In this document: piece after piece, positions 1 to 13,049 of the stretch
Position numbering within the stretch: the stretch's first letter is position 1
Layout of the letters: each line of letters opens with the position of its first letter
Assembly: GCF_003945595.2 (NCBI RefSeq)
Contig: NW_024104424.1
Coordinates: forward strand, 449,528 to 513,527
DNA: 64,000 bases
DNA from: Pipra filicauda
Taxonomy: Eukaryota; Chordata; Aves; Passeriformes; Pipridae
Reading direction: 5' to 3'
The notes under the pieces: model-generated
The model's database searches: none
Told to the model about the DNA's origin: nothing
The model's input: the letters and a program-made list of their open reading frames with translations, nothing else
Translations under genes and position numbers: made by a program

Positions 1-700
1 AGAGGGGTTGTGCTGAGCACAGGGAGCAGAAGGGGATGGATTCAATGGCAGGTTACAGGGAATTTTTTGCTGTTTGTTTGTTTATTCTTACATTTCTTAT
101 GGAATAACTGTTTTGGTTTTTAATGATGTGTGAGGAAACACTGCCAAAAATAGAAAACATTAATTTGAATTTTTAATGAAGCCAATTGTACCTCTTTCCC
201 ATTTAATTTCTATAAATATTCTACAGAATATAAAGGGAATATTCACTGAAGCAATAAATGTTATGCTAATTCTGTGGGACAAAAATGGGAGAAGTGAGTT
301 TTGAATTCAAAATATTCACAATGATAACCTATTTTATACAGTACTCATCCAAAAACATGCTTAATTTGCATTGAAGCCAGAGACTTGAGTGTGTTTCTAG
401 ACTTCAGGGTATTTGTGCAGCTTCTGCAGAATAAGTGCATGAGCAATGAATCTAAAACACATCAAGCAAAATTGTGCCTAACCAAAGTATTGCAAATTTC
501 ACAAAAAAAGGGGAAAAAATTTAATTGCTAAAGTCCAGACAAACAGTGAGCTGTCCTGATTGTGTGAAAGTTTTCATTGAACTAATCCAAAACAGTGGGA
601 AAAAAATATTAGGAACTCCAATTTGTTGGTAGATTTTTTGGTTTTGAACAAAATATTTATTCTGCACGAGGATAGGTTTTCCAGACACTACAGCTGTGGG
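1..700. other. AT-rich unique sequence, no gene seen
   Basis: I see no recognisable exon, repeat family or RNA gene here. The stretch is AT-rich with short T and A runs and frequent stops in all frames. It reads as ordinary intergenic or intronic vertebrate DNA. Confidence 0.6.
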
Positions 701-840
701 ATAATCATGGAATCATTAAAGTTATAAAAGATCATTGAGTTCAACCATTGATGTAGCACCACCACGTTACCCTTAAACCACATCCCCAAGGGACACATCA
801 GTAGGTCCTTTTCTCAGCAGGTCCAGCATGACACCAATCC
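701..840 (-). mobile_element. CR1 LINE 3' terminal fragment
   Basis: Read on the minus strand, this ends with a CR1-like terminus: AATGATTCCATGATTAT matches the ATTCYATG octamer that closes CR1 elements. Just upstream of it come GATGTG, CCCTTGGGGATGTGGTTTA and GGTTGAACTCAATGATCTT, which align in order with the last ~100 bp of the CR1 3' UTR. Only the 3' end is present, as is usual for 5'-truncated CR1 copies. The left boundary (minus-strand 3' end) is sharp near 701. The other boundary is fuzzy because similarity fades after about 800. Divergence is high, so this is an old copy with no coding capacity. Confidence 0.75.
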
Positions 841-860
841 TACAGACCAAAATGGAGGAG

Positions 861-890
861 AAATGTTTCCACAATAAATGTTTCCACAAT
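861..890. repeat. 15-bp direct repeat, two copies
   Basis: AAATGTTTCCACAAT occurs twice back to back (861-875 and 876-890) without a mismatch. It lies just beyond the decayed CR1 end and looks like a local slippage duplication. Confidence 0.9.
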
Positions 891-3800
891 AAAACAGTGG
901 AACAGGATGAAAAAAAATGTAAAGGCATCCTGTGCATATTCCCCAGACATAACAAATTAAGGACAACGCTCCTGACCAATCTCATACAAATTAGATTTGA
1001 AAACATATTAGTATTGAGAATATTTTTATATAATAATATCACATTATTTTCTCTAGATACTTTATATAATCTTACCTAATGGGACCTGCTTGTAATAATT
1101 ACATTTTTCTTGGTTTTGTAAATCAGCTTTCATTTCTCCTTTCTGTGTAGTCATGTCTTTCTAATAACCATGAGTGATTCTTCTACCTGTTTCAGTTGTC
1201 TTGCTGACTCTCATACATCTGTTTAAATGGCTAAGGAATAGTGTTCCCAAGTATTACTTTTTGCAAACCCATCCTAGTTTTTGTTATTGCCTTAGATATT
1301 TTCATAGTGATTTAATTTATTTTTTTTCTTAAACTCATTTGGGCAAAGGGAAATTTTTCCACAAAATTTTGCAGTATTTGTTGATGTCTCCAAACAAAAG
1401 GTTTTGTGAGTTTGGTGCTGAAAGTTTACCGCCTTCTGGCATTTTCCTGATACTTCTGAATTTTCTATAAGTTGACTAGACCAATTTGCATAATGCTATT
1501 GACAAACAGTTATATTTATAGTAGAGAACAGAACATTAGACTGTTTTAAAATATGTTTGTGTTTTGCTTTTTTTCTGAAGTTTTCTTTTTATAATTAAAT
1601 AGAATTTTAATAATGCTGAATTTTGGTGTATTTCCAGTATTTGTTTTAGAGCTATTTTAACTCTGATTTGACATTCAAAAAAGCTTTTCCTCTGTGGCTT
1701 TTTCTGCCTGAAAGGCCTTCCTTCAGTGCAGGTATTTTAACACTGCATGTGTTAACATGGGTGCTTTTAATTTTAAATGGATGTTGTCTTTTATTTCAAT
1801 TTAATTTAAGCTCTTACAAGTGCCATAATTTTAAATGAATAGGCACTCTGAAATCTGGAATAAGTGTCCAGAGAGGATAATTTCAGAATCTAATGCATAC
1901 AGTGATCTAAATGTATACTTTGTTACACTGAAATTTCTTTCCTTTTGTGGAAAGGAGAAAACTTAACATTTATAGGCTGCAAGATTTTATTTTGGTGTCA
2001 ATAAAATCTCAAGCTATGTGAGACAAACACATTGAAATTTCCACACTAAAACAGCTCGATTGCCTTTTTTCCTCCCTCTCGATGAAAATGCAAATCAATA
2101 AATAGTATTTAGTTCTAATTTGTGTATGAGTGGATTTAGCAATTAATTGAATTTGATGTGTGTCCTGTGGCTGACAGGGTGGTCACAAGGCACAGTTGAT
2201 TGATACACTCTCCTTTCACCTTTGGAGACCTCAGTTTAATCCTGGCATAGGTCACAGTGAAAATTAGTTTCCATAACCATGTTTTACCTTTAGTGTGTGT
2301 TTGTCCACATCATAAACCTATCTAGCACCATGATGGAGTTAACAGTAAATGCCACAGACGAGCTGGTGACCAGAGAGCATTTTGAAGACTAATTCTTGTC
2401 CCTCAGCAGAATTGTGATTGGGAGCAGCCAAGCTCAGTTTCTCTGAATTTCAGGTCCTAACTAATCACTCAGTTTTATGGACAGCACATTTATATACTTG
2501 AAAAGCATGTTCAGTTACCTTCCTGAAACTCCTTCTTGCAAGCTTTGAAGACCTAATTACAACTCCAGAATGGGCATTTTAATATAACTGGGAAACATTC
2601 GCTCGACAACATCTCTTGTTGATTATTTCATCTTTCAGGTCACAGTGACAAAATAAATCCAACCTTAAGAACAGAAGATGTTCTCAGAGGTGATGCTGAT
2701 GTGTATTCCAGTATTCCCTGTGTTCCCCAGGCAGGTTGGTGACCCCATCCTGGGTTAAGAAGCAATCCCTGAGGCAGAGCTCGGTGCTGAATCCGGAGCT
2801 TCCCAACAGGAGCGGTGCCTCCCTGTGACTCAAGCAGAGGTGAGAGGTTTATTGTTTCACACACTCTGAGTTTGCCTTCATCATGCACAGCCCCTATTTC
2901 TCATAAACTAACTGCATGCTGAGCAGCAAAAAGGAAAAGCTAAGAGGAAGGCGGGAGGGATCTGTCTGCAAGAGGCACTTGTGCCACTTACACACGCAGG
3001 TGCAGTGGCCTCATCAGCTGCAGTACCTGTGCTTCACACCGAGCTTGCTTGCATGAATAAGGCTTTCCAGATTAGTTTACAGGCCTTTAATTTAGCATTT
3101 CAAAGTATGACTGTATTTCTGGCATGACCACATTGTAATCACAGGGAAGAATTTTGATGGATAGCAGAGAGGAGAAGAGAAAAAGAGATGCTCACTGAGC
3201 CCAGCTGAGGCATGTAGGGTCATTTATGGCTTGTCCACAAATATACGAAGTTCATGAAGAGATACCTGGGAGGTCAGTACACTAATGGGAAAGTTAAGTG
3301 TGAGACTGTGCAGCTGGACTTGATGGCTTTTATTCAGAGTTGTTATTAATGTAGACAAAGCAATCTAAAGCTATCAGAAGTATAACCTCTGCATTCGCTT
3401 CTGTAAATTATCAGTCATACTACCTTAACAACGGGAACTCAGGTCTGGGTGTTCACCCTGGAGGTGAATCTCAGCCTACTAGGTTAACTTGTGATTTGGA
3501 AGGAAACAATCACCTTTCATTCTCTGATAACTTTCTTTTTAATATTGCCTTTTCAAAAAGCTTCTTTTCCACTTTTTAACAGCTGTCTCCTAGAAAGTGG
3601 TGCAAGGTGAAGGTGTGAGCCTATACCAAATGTAACATGTTGAGTAGCAGGCATTACCCTTTGTCTAACTAGACTGTGTATGGCCATCAGAGGCCATAAG
3701 TTCCTGAGTTCCAAATATTCACACTGATTTCTGATATTGTGAGGAAAGGTTAGAGCTAGCAGTAGTGAATTTTTGTTCTCATTTCCAGCTACACTTGCAT

Positions 3801-6800
3801 ACCAGCTGTACCATGTAATAGTTGCAACCTTTTTTTTTTCCTCTAAAAGAGAGCATCCCTCACCCTGATGAGAATTGCAACCTGAAAAGATCATTCTGAT
3901 TCAGTGGTCTCGACTGTCACCTCTCTGACCTCACAAAATAGACTTTTCAGCTTTTGTGTCTCACCTCTTGCTTTCTCTGTGCCCAGAGTGTTCTCATCAC
4001 AGCCTCCTCCACACTGACATTTGATTCATTGAGCTGGATTCTGACAGAGAAATCTCGTATTAGCCTCTCTTCTCGGGAGACTGACAAAACCTTTGTGATA
4101 GATAAGCTTTCTTCTGAAGTCTGAAATAGCCTGGTATACACCTGCCTTTTTTTGTGATTCTGCACCTATTGGGCAGGGCAGAAAGCAGCTTAAGAACCCG
4201 AGCACTGGTGACATGATATTTTTAAACTCTGGCCATGGAGAAGCAGAAGTGATTTCATGTGATGTTAAACAACAGCTAGGTCTCTTTCCTTTTCCTTATC
4301 TAAGGAAACATAATTCACTTGGTGCCTCTGCCCTTAATTAGTAACACTTACAAGCCTTGACCTTTCAACAGAGAACTCAGCTCAGCCTCATCTGTAGAGA
4401 ATTGCCCCTATAATGTAGCTGTGCATAATAATAAAAACAATTTAAAACACATTAAAATGTAAAATAAAAACCCCAGTCTTAAAAGCCCAGGCCCAGATTT
4501 TTCCACATTTCTTCATGCTGAGCAGTAATTTGCTCTAGTAATGGTCCCAGTGAGACTATATTGAGACACTATGCACTGCAAGCAGGGGAGTCAGAGCACT
4601 GTTTAATAAATAAGCAGTTTTATCCTTATATTTTTTTTGTTTATGGCTCAATGGTCTTTGTGTCCAGTGCATGATGTCTTCCTAGGACCAGCCTACTTTC
4701 AACACCCTTCTTCTGGCACTTCACAGGTACATATGACCCTTTGGCTTATTTTTTTCTGATTATTTCTCATAATTTGAAAAAAGAATTATGATTTTTAAAG
4801 CACTAGCTGGAGACTAATGCTTTTATACAGACTGATGTCACTGTCAGGGAAGAGAGAAAATGTTTATTTTCAAACTGAAGGTGTAGTCATGCTCACTCTT
4901 GTGGTGGTTTTCTGGCACAGAAGGACTGAGTCCTGCCAAGCTCTGTGAAATCAAGTCACTGATACCATGACCCCTCATCAGCAAAATTGGAATCAAAATC
5001 TGTGCACGTTTTCTGTTTGTTTGTGAAGCCAATAACACTGGTTGCCCAGTGTCACACAAAATAATATCAGAGTATGTCTGCTATCATGTATTTACTAATA
5101 TCTTCTCTTTGCAATAGAGATGCCAAATCTATCCACAGGCAGAAGGTAATATTTCAATGCCCAACAACTTGTCATAACCCAACTATAACCAACTATGTGC
5201 AGGGGTTCTATAACCAATCCACCTAATCCAGTTCCTGCTGTATCTCACACTGGTGCTGTGTGATAGTTACCACAAGCCTTTCATCTAGAGGAATGTGTTT
5301 TCTTAAGATTAGAAGAGGAAGTATGAGCTTGATTCAAGGAGTTCCCTCTCTCTGAGTTACAGTGCCCATCCATATTGATCTATAGCTAAAGAAGGCTGTG
5401 ATCTACTGGGATCTGTCCTGGAGTAGCAGCAGCTTGGTGGGCAGCTATGAAAGTGCTGTTTTGAGTTTACTTTTGTCCAAGCTGTCCTCCACAACTCTTC
5501 CCAATAACTCCTCAAAGCTGATTTTACAAGGTGAATAAGGGATAGGCATCATTTGACTAAATTGCAATTACAGACTAACAGCACTATAATCAGTTGAGGT
5601 TTATTTCTATGAAAAACATACAAACATGCTGTGATCTGCATAAGACAGTTTGAACATTAATATAGGAGTTTTCCCCCTATAAGCTTTCCAAAAACCTGAG
5701 GTGGCAGAGGATTTGCGTTTGCAATACCAGAAGTGAGCATCTAACCAAACAAGCCCTTCCTCAAGAGTGCCCTCTTATGCAAATACATCCTATGCACTGC
5801 AGATTATCCTTTAATAGGCTTTCCCCCAAAATATTTTTTATAATGTTCAAAAATATGAATATGAATCAATTTGTTCTATCAAATATAGATGTTTCTCTTC
5901 AGCTTTCCCCATTTTAATTCTAAAAAAATACATGCTTTTGGTAACTTATTTTTTTCAACTGTTTAAATGCCATTAACCTCCAATTTAGAGCATTTGGCTT
6001 TTTTGATTCAAGACATATTTTTCAGATTTAAAGCATCTGAAAAGAATAATGTGTCTACATATACAGCTCAGACTTCTGGAGTTGTGATGAAAACAGATTA
6101 AAGAAGAAATCATTGGCAGTGGAGTTCTTCAGTGATTGAATTGCTGACTTTTGTTTTGGTGGATACTATAATATATTTATATAGATGCCATTTTAGCAAA
6201 ATAGATGAAGTTCTCTTTGTATTCTAAAGTTCAGTAGGTATAAATAGAGGAAAATGATGCCCTTCTACTCAGCACATTCAGTCTTCTGCATTTATTTGTT
6301 AATGTTTGATCTTTTGCTGTCACCTTATACTTTTGTAAGTACCTTTTCCCTCAGCTGTCATACAAATAACTGTACATTTTAGATGGCTGAGATCATACCC
6401 AACTCATCTCCATTAAAAGATACCAATTCAACTCCTCCTCCCCCTGTTACTTGACCCAGGCTTGGTCTGAGCAGTTCAGCTGTGGAAACAACTCGAAGGA
6501 AAACAGATAATGAGGGTAAACTGGGCTGTCATGGTTCTCTTTATGTATGGCCATTGTAATTTAGACACAGCAGGCCAACAATGACTCATCAGTGACACCA
6601 ACCCTGCAATTTTGCTGTGTTTGCAATTTCAAAGGAGAAAGGCAGCTCACAATTACATGTATTAAACTTTCAGATGATGCAGAAATTATGATGTACATCA
6701 CTTATATTATCAGTCAAACTATAGGGAAGAGAATGTCAGATCTTTATGTGGCCCAGGTGCACATTTCTTATAATTTAATCAGCTCTAGGCACCCTCATTT

Positions 6801-7239
6801 CACCAGAGAACTATAATTCTTGCTGTGAAAACCACACTGTGCCCTCTGTCTCCCCCCTGCTGCAGTCAGTAAATGATAACTCACGATTCAGAACTGTTAC
6901 CTGCATTTAATCCACCATCCTGTGCAGTGAGTTCAGCCAGCTCTGCTCTACAATCTCACGTTATATAAAATGCCATGAATTATCTTCATAGAGATTCTGA
7001 ATAAAAAAAGGGCCTGCTTTAAAAAAAAACTACAAAAACCCACAAAACAACAAACAGCTAGCAATTTGTTTTAGGCAAATGCATGTGACAAATGTGTTCA
7101 TGCTGGTCTCTGAGAAGGAGACCAGCTCAGCAAGGATGCACTGGTTGTGGGAGAGAGACAGCTACCTGTCTGCTTTCCTCTTCAATTCTCATTGTTTGCC
7201 TTTCTTTCCTGTCCCCTTTCCTCACCCTGTCACAGCTAG
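891..7239. other. Long AT-rich unique stretch, no gene seen
   Basis: No gene is supported in this block. The longest open frames (for example 113 codons on the minus strand at 3553-3894) overlap frames on the other strand and show no domain or family signature. The stretch holds only small poly-A and poly-T runs and the weak SINE-like trace listed separately. Confidence 0.55.
2165..2275 (+). mobile_element. Possible tRNA-derived SINE remnant
   Basis: The segment CTCAGTTTAATCCTGGC near 2231-2247 resembles a degraded tRNA B box (consensus GGTTCGANTCC) and is followed by a GGTCAC block. The flanking sequence has the layout of a tRNA-derived SINE head, but I could not find a convincing A box and I do not recognise the family. 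It may be chance similarity, or an ancient amniote SINE kept as a conserved non-coding element. Confidence 0.22.
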
Positions 7240-7800
7240 GGAATAGGCCAGCAGGCTGAGGAAACCACTATCCTGGTGGGGGAAATTCAGCTCACCTCTT
7301 AGATCCTGCCAACGAAGTCGGATTTGGAAACCCCGTGGGAGAGGGTGTGAGGGCAGAGGGATGACCTGAGTGAATGGTCAGGTCACACTGACCATTTACA
7401 GAAGTACAGGGGAGTGGGAAGCATTTCCTGGGTGTAGGAATGTGATTTCAGGGCTAGAAGGAGGCTTTGAGAGGTGGAGTGTGTGGGTGGCTGGCCGGGT
7501 GGGTGGGTGGATGTTTTTCCTCCAAGAAACCTGGCTGTCAGGAGCTTGCTGTCAGCTCTGGAATGTTCTGGTTCCCACTGGTGGTGGGGGGTCCTGATGA
7601 GGGCTGGGAGGGGGCAGAGAGCTGTGGGGTGCCCATGGATGAGGGGCCATCCATCAGAGGGGCTCAGGGAAAATCCCTCTCTGGCTTGTGCCACTGTTCC
7701 TGTGAGCTGCACCACCCCGGAAAGGTCCACGTGGCTCTGAGAGGTGGAATGGCCACCTTTGTGTTCCCCAAAAACATAATAAAGAAGTTAGGGCTGCTGT
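7240..7800. other. G-rich, locally GC-elevated patch
   Basis: GC content rises clearly above the flanks, with many G runs on the plus strand and few CpGs. Several overlapping frames stay open here on both strands (up to 115 codons), which is expected when TA-containing stop codons become rare. None shows a recognisable domain. I do not call a gene. Confidence 0.5.
7485..7510 (+). repeat. GGGT-type G-run cluster, possible G-quadruplex
   Basis: Four GGG runs lie at 7485-7487, 7497-7499, 7501-7503 and 7505-7507, followed by a GG. The last three are separated by single T residues. The first loop is 9 nt, slightly longer than the usual 1-7 nt rule, so folding is plausible but not canonical. Confidence 0.5.
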
Positions 7801-10800
7801 TTTGAAAGCTGTCCAAGGAGGATTTGGATGCTCCCTTCTCATCAAAAACTGATGGGAAAACAGGTGCCAAAATCCTGGCATTGACATCGTAAATCTACAG
7901 AATAAAAGCAAGAGAGAGTTGAGAAAGACAAATGCCTCTTCAGCTGGTATTATGCCAGTTTCAAAGAATTTATTTTCTCCCTACACCTTTTTATCTTTGC
8001 CTATTCCAAAAGGAAGTAGGCAAAAATATTCCACCTAGGAATATTTTTGATGTTTTTCATTTTGGAATTATATTCTTTTCTCTAATTAAATTTCATTTTA
8101 AAGACAATTTAAAAAAAAACAACAACAAACCACTAGTCAACAAAAAAACCCCTAATTTCTTGTACTGTTCTAGTGAAAACTATTTCTGGGTATTTTCCAG
8201 TTTTATGGATTTGTCAGTGTCATCACAGCCCAAGATTAACAGGGATCCCAGCCCATGGATGGGGTCACTTGTTCTTTGAGTTTCACGAGAAACACCATAA
8301 TAAACTAATCCAAATCCTCTTTCCAGAAAAGAGCTGAAGCGTGTTTGAGAATTAAGATTACACAGTGTACATTGCTGCAATCCAAGCCTTCTGACACTAT
8401 TTATATGCATTGCAGATGGGAGAAGGGCTCTCCAGAGGAGGATACCTGGATAGCACATCTGCAGAGTGCTGCACATCAGTATTATGCATCCCAGCTAAAG
8501 GTAACCCTGATGTCCTTTTCTCTGATACATTGATGTTCTTGGTGGTGTTGAATCAAACATGTTTCAAATTGATACAGAAGGACAGAACTATCCTTTTTTT
8601 CCCTTTGTATTTGTGATATTTATTCACTGTTAGGTTCTCCACCATGGAAAGTCTCTTGCTGCTTTGGTATTTTGCAACTGAAACTCTGCAAGGACCGCGC
8701 AGTATAGTTTGTTACCCTGGGAGTGGAGGTGGGTGTGTTGGAACAACAGGTTGAGGCTGCACAAGGACAGGTGTGGATCAGAACACAGAGTAACTCCCTG
8801 CAAACGCTGCTGTGCTTAGAGTTTCCAGCGCATGGCTGTTAAGAGGTCTGTAAGTAAGTCTGAATGCCTCTTGTTGTGATGGTGATGCACAGCTCTCTGC
8901 AGGTTTGACGAGCTATGTCAGAGCAGCTGAAGAGTGTGACATGCACAGGGTGGATTGGTGTTTACAGCTTGTGGATTTTGGTCATTATTTATGGAAAGAC
9001 AATTTGCACTGTGTGATATTCCGTGTGAGTGGTGAGCGCTTAAAATTTCAAGTAGTTTTGAGCCCACAAGAGCTACCAGTGCCGTAGGAAGCTGAAAAGT
9101 CGCTGCAAACCCTTTTCCCTTTGCCTCGTTACTGAAATGCTTTCACTTACTTATTTTAAAAGGACCACATATTTCCCCAGACAATTTCTTGGCTTTCCTG
9201 TTCTTTCACTGGTGCCAGATACCAGTGCCAGTGATTTTTCTCCTGCTTATTGTGGTTACAGTATTTCTTCTATAGAAATTGTCTGGAGGCCACAGACTAA
9301 TTTTCCCGAAGTCAGTAGACGGGTATTACATGGCATTGACTCTTGGGCTCTCTCCGTCTGTTTTGGATTATAACTATTGACCTGGAGGTGAAAGGCTCTA
9401 TATCCCATTACTAATTCCCTGACTCATACTGTTCCCTAGAACAGTGCTTTAAACAGCTGATGCAGGATGCTTGTATTCAATAGCATCTCTACTAATAGCA
9501 CTTAAATTTATTGGCCAAGATACCTTTCAGGGTTTGTTTTTTTGAACAACAGATAGGTGTTTTCATGTAGCTGCACTCATGGAGTCCTTGTGAAATTCTC
9601 AAGTCCTTATGCACTCTAACTCTTAGTTAAGATATCTACCTTCAGCAAAAATTTAAGACAAGACAGAAGTTGTTTTAGAATTCTATCATGCTCTTATTCA
9701 CAATAATATACCGGATATATTAAAAGCTTTGAGTTCATAAAATCCAAACATTTTTCTGTTTTGAATGCCATTGTAGTCCTTTTAATTAAAGGTTGTGACT
9801 TAGCACACTTCCTCGTTACTGCTATCTGGAAAGCTAAACATTTGGCATTTCAGCCCTGTTGTTTGGGGTGAATGTCTGAATAGAGAAGAACTGAGATAAA
9901 CAGGTACAAGAATTAGGGAGGGTAATCCTTCTTGCTATTGGATACACATGAAAATCTGCACCTTTCGCATATATCAGCTGGTTTGTTCTTCCATTTTTTT
10001 CAACTTTAAACAAACAGATGTTTGAAGACAGTCAAATCACCGGAATTTGGTATGGAAGAACTTCAGGTTTTTTGCTCCAGTATAATTTAATCTCTATAGT
10101 CTGGGTTTTTTATAATTTTTTTTTCTCTCTTAATTTCTCACTTACTCTGAAATATCACCACTTAAAAGTGCTGCATTATCAAAAAGTTAGTGTCAAATAA
10201 GTTATTTTGGCCCATATAATTAAAATAAATAAATCCCAGATAATCTTATGCAGAGTTATTCTTATATAAGTGTATAGAAAACAGTTTGACACAATAAGTC
10301 ATCAACGTTGGATTCATCTTGAATTTGTCTTATAAGTGACCTCTGAGAAACAAATTGGCTCCAAACACACCCCAAACTGTGAAATTGCTTTCATGAACTT
10401 CAAAGCAGTGTATGTATTTTAATATAAAATTTATAAGTTACCAACATTCCTCAGGCATCTATGAGCTGGTTATTTCCCATAGTGTCGTGTGGCTGTACTG
10501 TTATTTTTTGCTGTTGTTTTCATTTGTGAAGTGATAAAATTGTCATAGATTGTCAGGGCAACAAAGAAATTGCTTTTTGACATTATCCTCAATACATTTG
10601 GCTGAGAATTAATTGTGGATTATAAAAAGTAATTTTGAAGCTCTGGATAAAATATGTGAAAATACATAAGACCTATAGGCAAATTCCTATTGAGTCATGA
10701 GTTTAACATGGCTAATATTAAGAAACAAGACACTGATAACAACTGAAAAATAAACCACTTAGAGTAAATTATAAGGGGCAATATCAGTATAAAACTCCAG

Positions 10801-13021
10801 GAAAATGTGATCTAATATTCACAGGACTTTGAATGTGTGAATGTATCTATTTCCTTTCTTCTCTGATATGTAAATGAAAAGAGAATCTACTTTTTGGTAA
10901 CTCTTTATTACTCCAAACCAGATGTGTATCAGGTGTGCAGATGTTTACTGAATTGGGCTGGGTTTTAATTGATATGTCAACAAGAAAAGTGTTTAAGGGA
11001 AGAAAATTGAAGATTTGGAGAAGAGATGAGATACTGTCTCAAAAATGGCAACACAAAAAATGTTAAGTAATGATTAAATAATGCAATAGAACAGCATAAG
11101 TCAAAAGAAGTAAGAGTTAAAAACAAGCCTAAATTAAAGGAAAATACAGTACAGTGAAACAGCTGTTTCAGGGGAGCATTTCTAGGAATACACAGAAAAA
11201 GTCTTGGATTTAGATTTAGGAACAAGAGTGTTATATGTCTGCTTTTATATTGAAATATAACAAAAAATAATCCAAGACCAAAAGGTGTCTTTTTAAACAT
11301 CTTTTCTTTAAAAATCATCACTAAAAATTATTTACACCACTGACTGCACATTAAAATCAGAACTATATTTCTTATTTTTGAGTATGTCTGTCCTTCCAGG
11401 CACTTTGAAGCCTCTAAGTGACAAAATGTTTAGAAAAAACAGTTTGGAAACTGTTAACTCTCAGTTAAGAATGGCCAGGATTTCAAATGAGAAATGGCAA
11501 AATAAGAATAAATTAAAAAAAAGGGAATCTGAAGCTTTCATAGGTTTCATTGTCATTACCAATGGAAAATGGAGCAGTCTGGGAGGAAGGGGGCAGATTA
11601 AATATAACTAAGTCTGCCACATTTCCATCTGCTTTTATGTATCCAAACCAGAAAAGAGCCACCTGCTAATCAGAAGCGACACATCTCATTTATGAATGCA
11701 ATTAGTCTTTTTTAGTTAATTGTCTTATTTAGTTTTGAAATCTTTAAACATATGGGCAAACAGTAGAAGATCAAAAGATAATAGTTCTGTAAATGAAAGT
11801 CATAAAAATATGATGAGTAATCAAATGAGTTCAGGGCAAAATCGTGAAAATTGCAGCATAAACAAGATTGTGGTAAAAATAATAATTAAAAAAACAGCCC
11901 ATGCAAACAAAACATCATCTAAACAAAACATATGGTAAAAATGGAAGAGGGAAAAAAGCAGTGAAAATCACCTCCCTAGTGCCTTACTACCTTCCTTGCC
12001 TTCAAAAAACACCGTGATACACACACAGACTAAGGAAAAGACCAACAAAAAAAATCTCAGTTCGTCATATTTAAGTGTGCTGCTTAATTGCACATATCTT
12101 AGCTGGTTCTTTTTATACTATGTGTTTTGCTTCTTCACTTACTTTCATGTAAAAAAATAGTATAAAGTGGGTTATTTACATACCACACATTGCCATTAAA
12201 AGCAACAATAAGTGAGTTTCTAGATTTTCTCAAGACTTTTGCTCGCTTTTTTCTGTTTGTGTTTGTTGATACAGCTGTGAGCACAGCAAAAAACATCCAT
12301 GGGATCTGTGCAAAAAAGATGTTGCAGTTCTGTGGGGGCTTCCAGTGAGGAACAGAGCACACAGATGCTTTGCAGTCTGATTTTGGAAGCATAGTTTTGT
12401 GGCTGGGACAGTATTCATTTATCAGCACTGTTTTCAACCTGCCAGTTGTTAGTTTTTAGCAGTTTTGGTTTAGTTTTGATCAGTGATATGGGGCAAATGT
12501 CATGCCTTGAGTAACTGCATTGAACTCCCTAAAGACCTTCTTTAGGCGTTTTACTTTGCTATGATGTATCTGCCTAAGAGTTCATTTCCACTCAAAAATT
12601 CTCTCTAATTTCCCTGGAAGTATTCACTCCTTCTTTCTGCACATCTGCTTCCAGGGTAAAATCATCCCAGGGCCAAGAACTAGAGGACATGTATCTGCTA
12701 TTTTGGAGCATGAAGAGGATGTATTGATGGTAAGCACAAATGTGTTTGTATGGTTGAATTCAGGATGTGTCTGGTCATGCACAGGTCCCATTTCACAATA
12801 TGTATGTGCAACCCAGTTTCCTTATGGAAGAGAGCAAACAGGTAGTCTGCAAGACATATCTGGAGTGTCAGGGAATGATAGAAAGATTGGCTTTTAACAT
12901 GAAGCAGACTTTTGGGAAAAAGATAAGAAAGAGTGAGTTTTAATTAAAAATCCTCTCAGCTTATCTTCTCACTCAGGGGAACATAATTTTTCAACCATTA
13001 AAAGCAACTGGAGCATTTCAG
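7801..13021. other. AT-rich unique sequence, no gene seen
   Basis: No exon, repeat family or RNA gene is recognised. Short homopolymer runs are present, for example around 8110-8145 (A-rich with CAA repeats). Open frames are short and overlap one another on both strands. Confidence 0.55.
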
Positions 13022-13049
13022 TCTTTTTTTTTTTTTCTTCTTTTTTTCT
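13022..13049. repeat. Polypyrimidine tract
   Basis: An almost pure T tract with a few C residues runs for about 28 bases. On the minus strand it is a poly-A tract, but no polyadenylation signal or target-site duplication accompanies it. It is low-complexity sequence and not a retrocopy tail that I can support. Confidence 0.85.
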
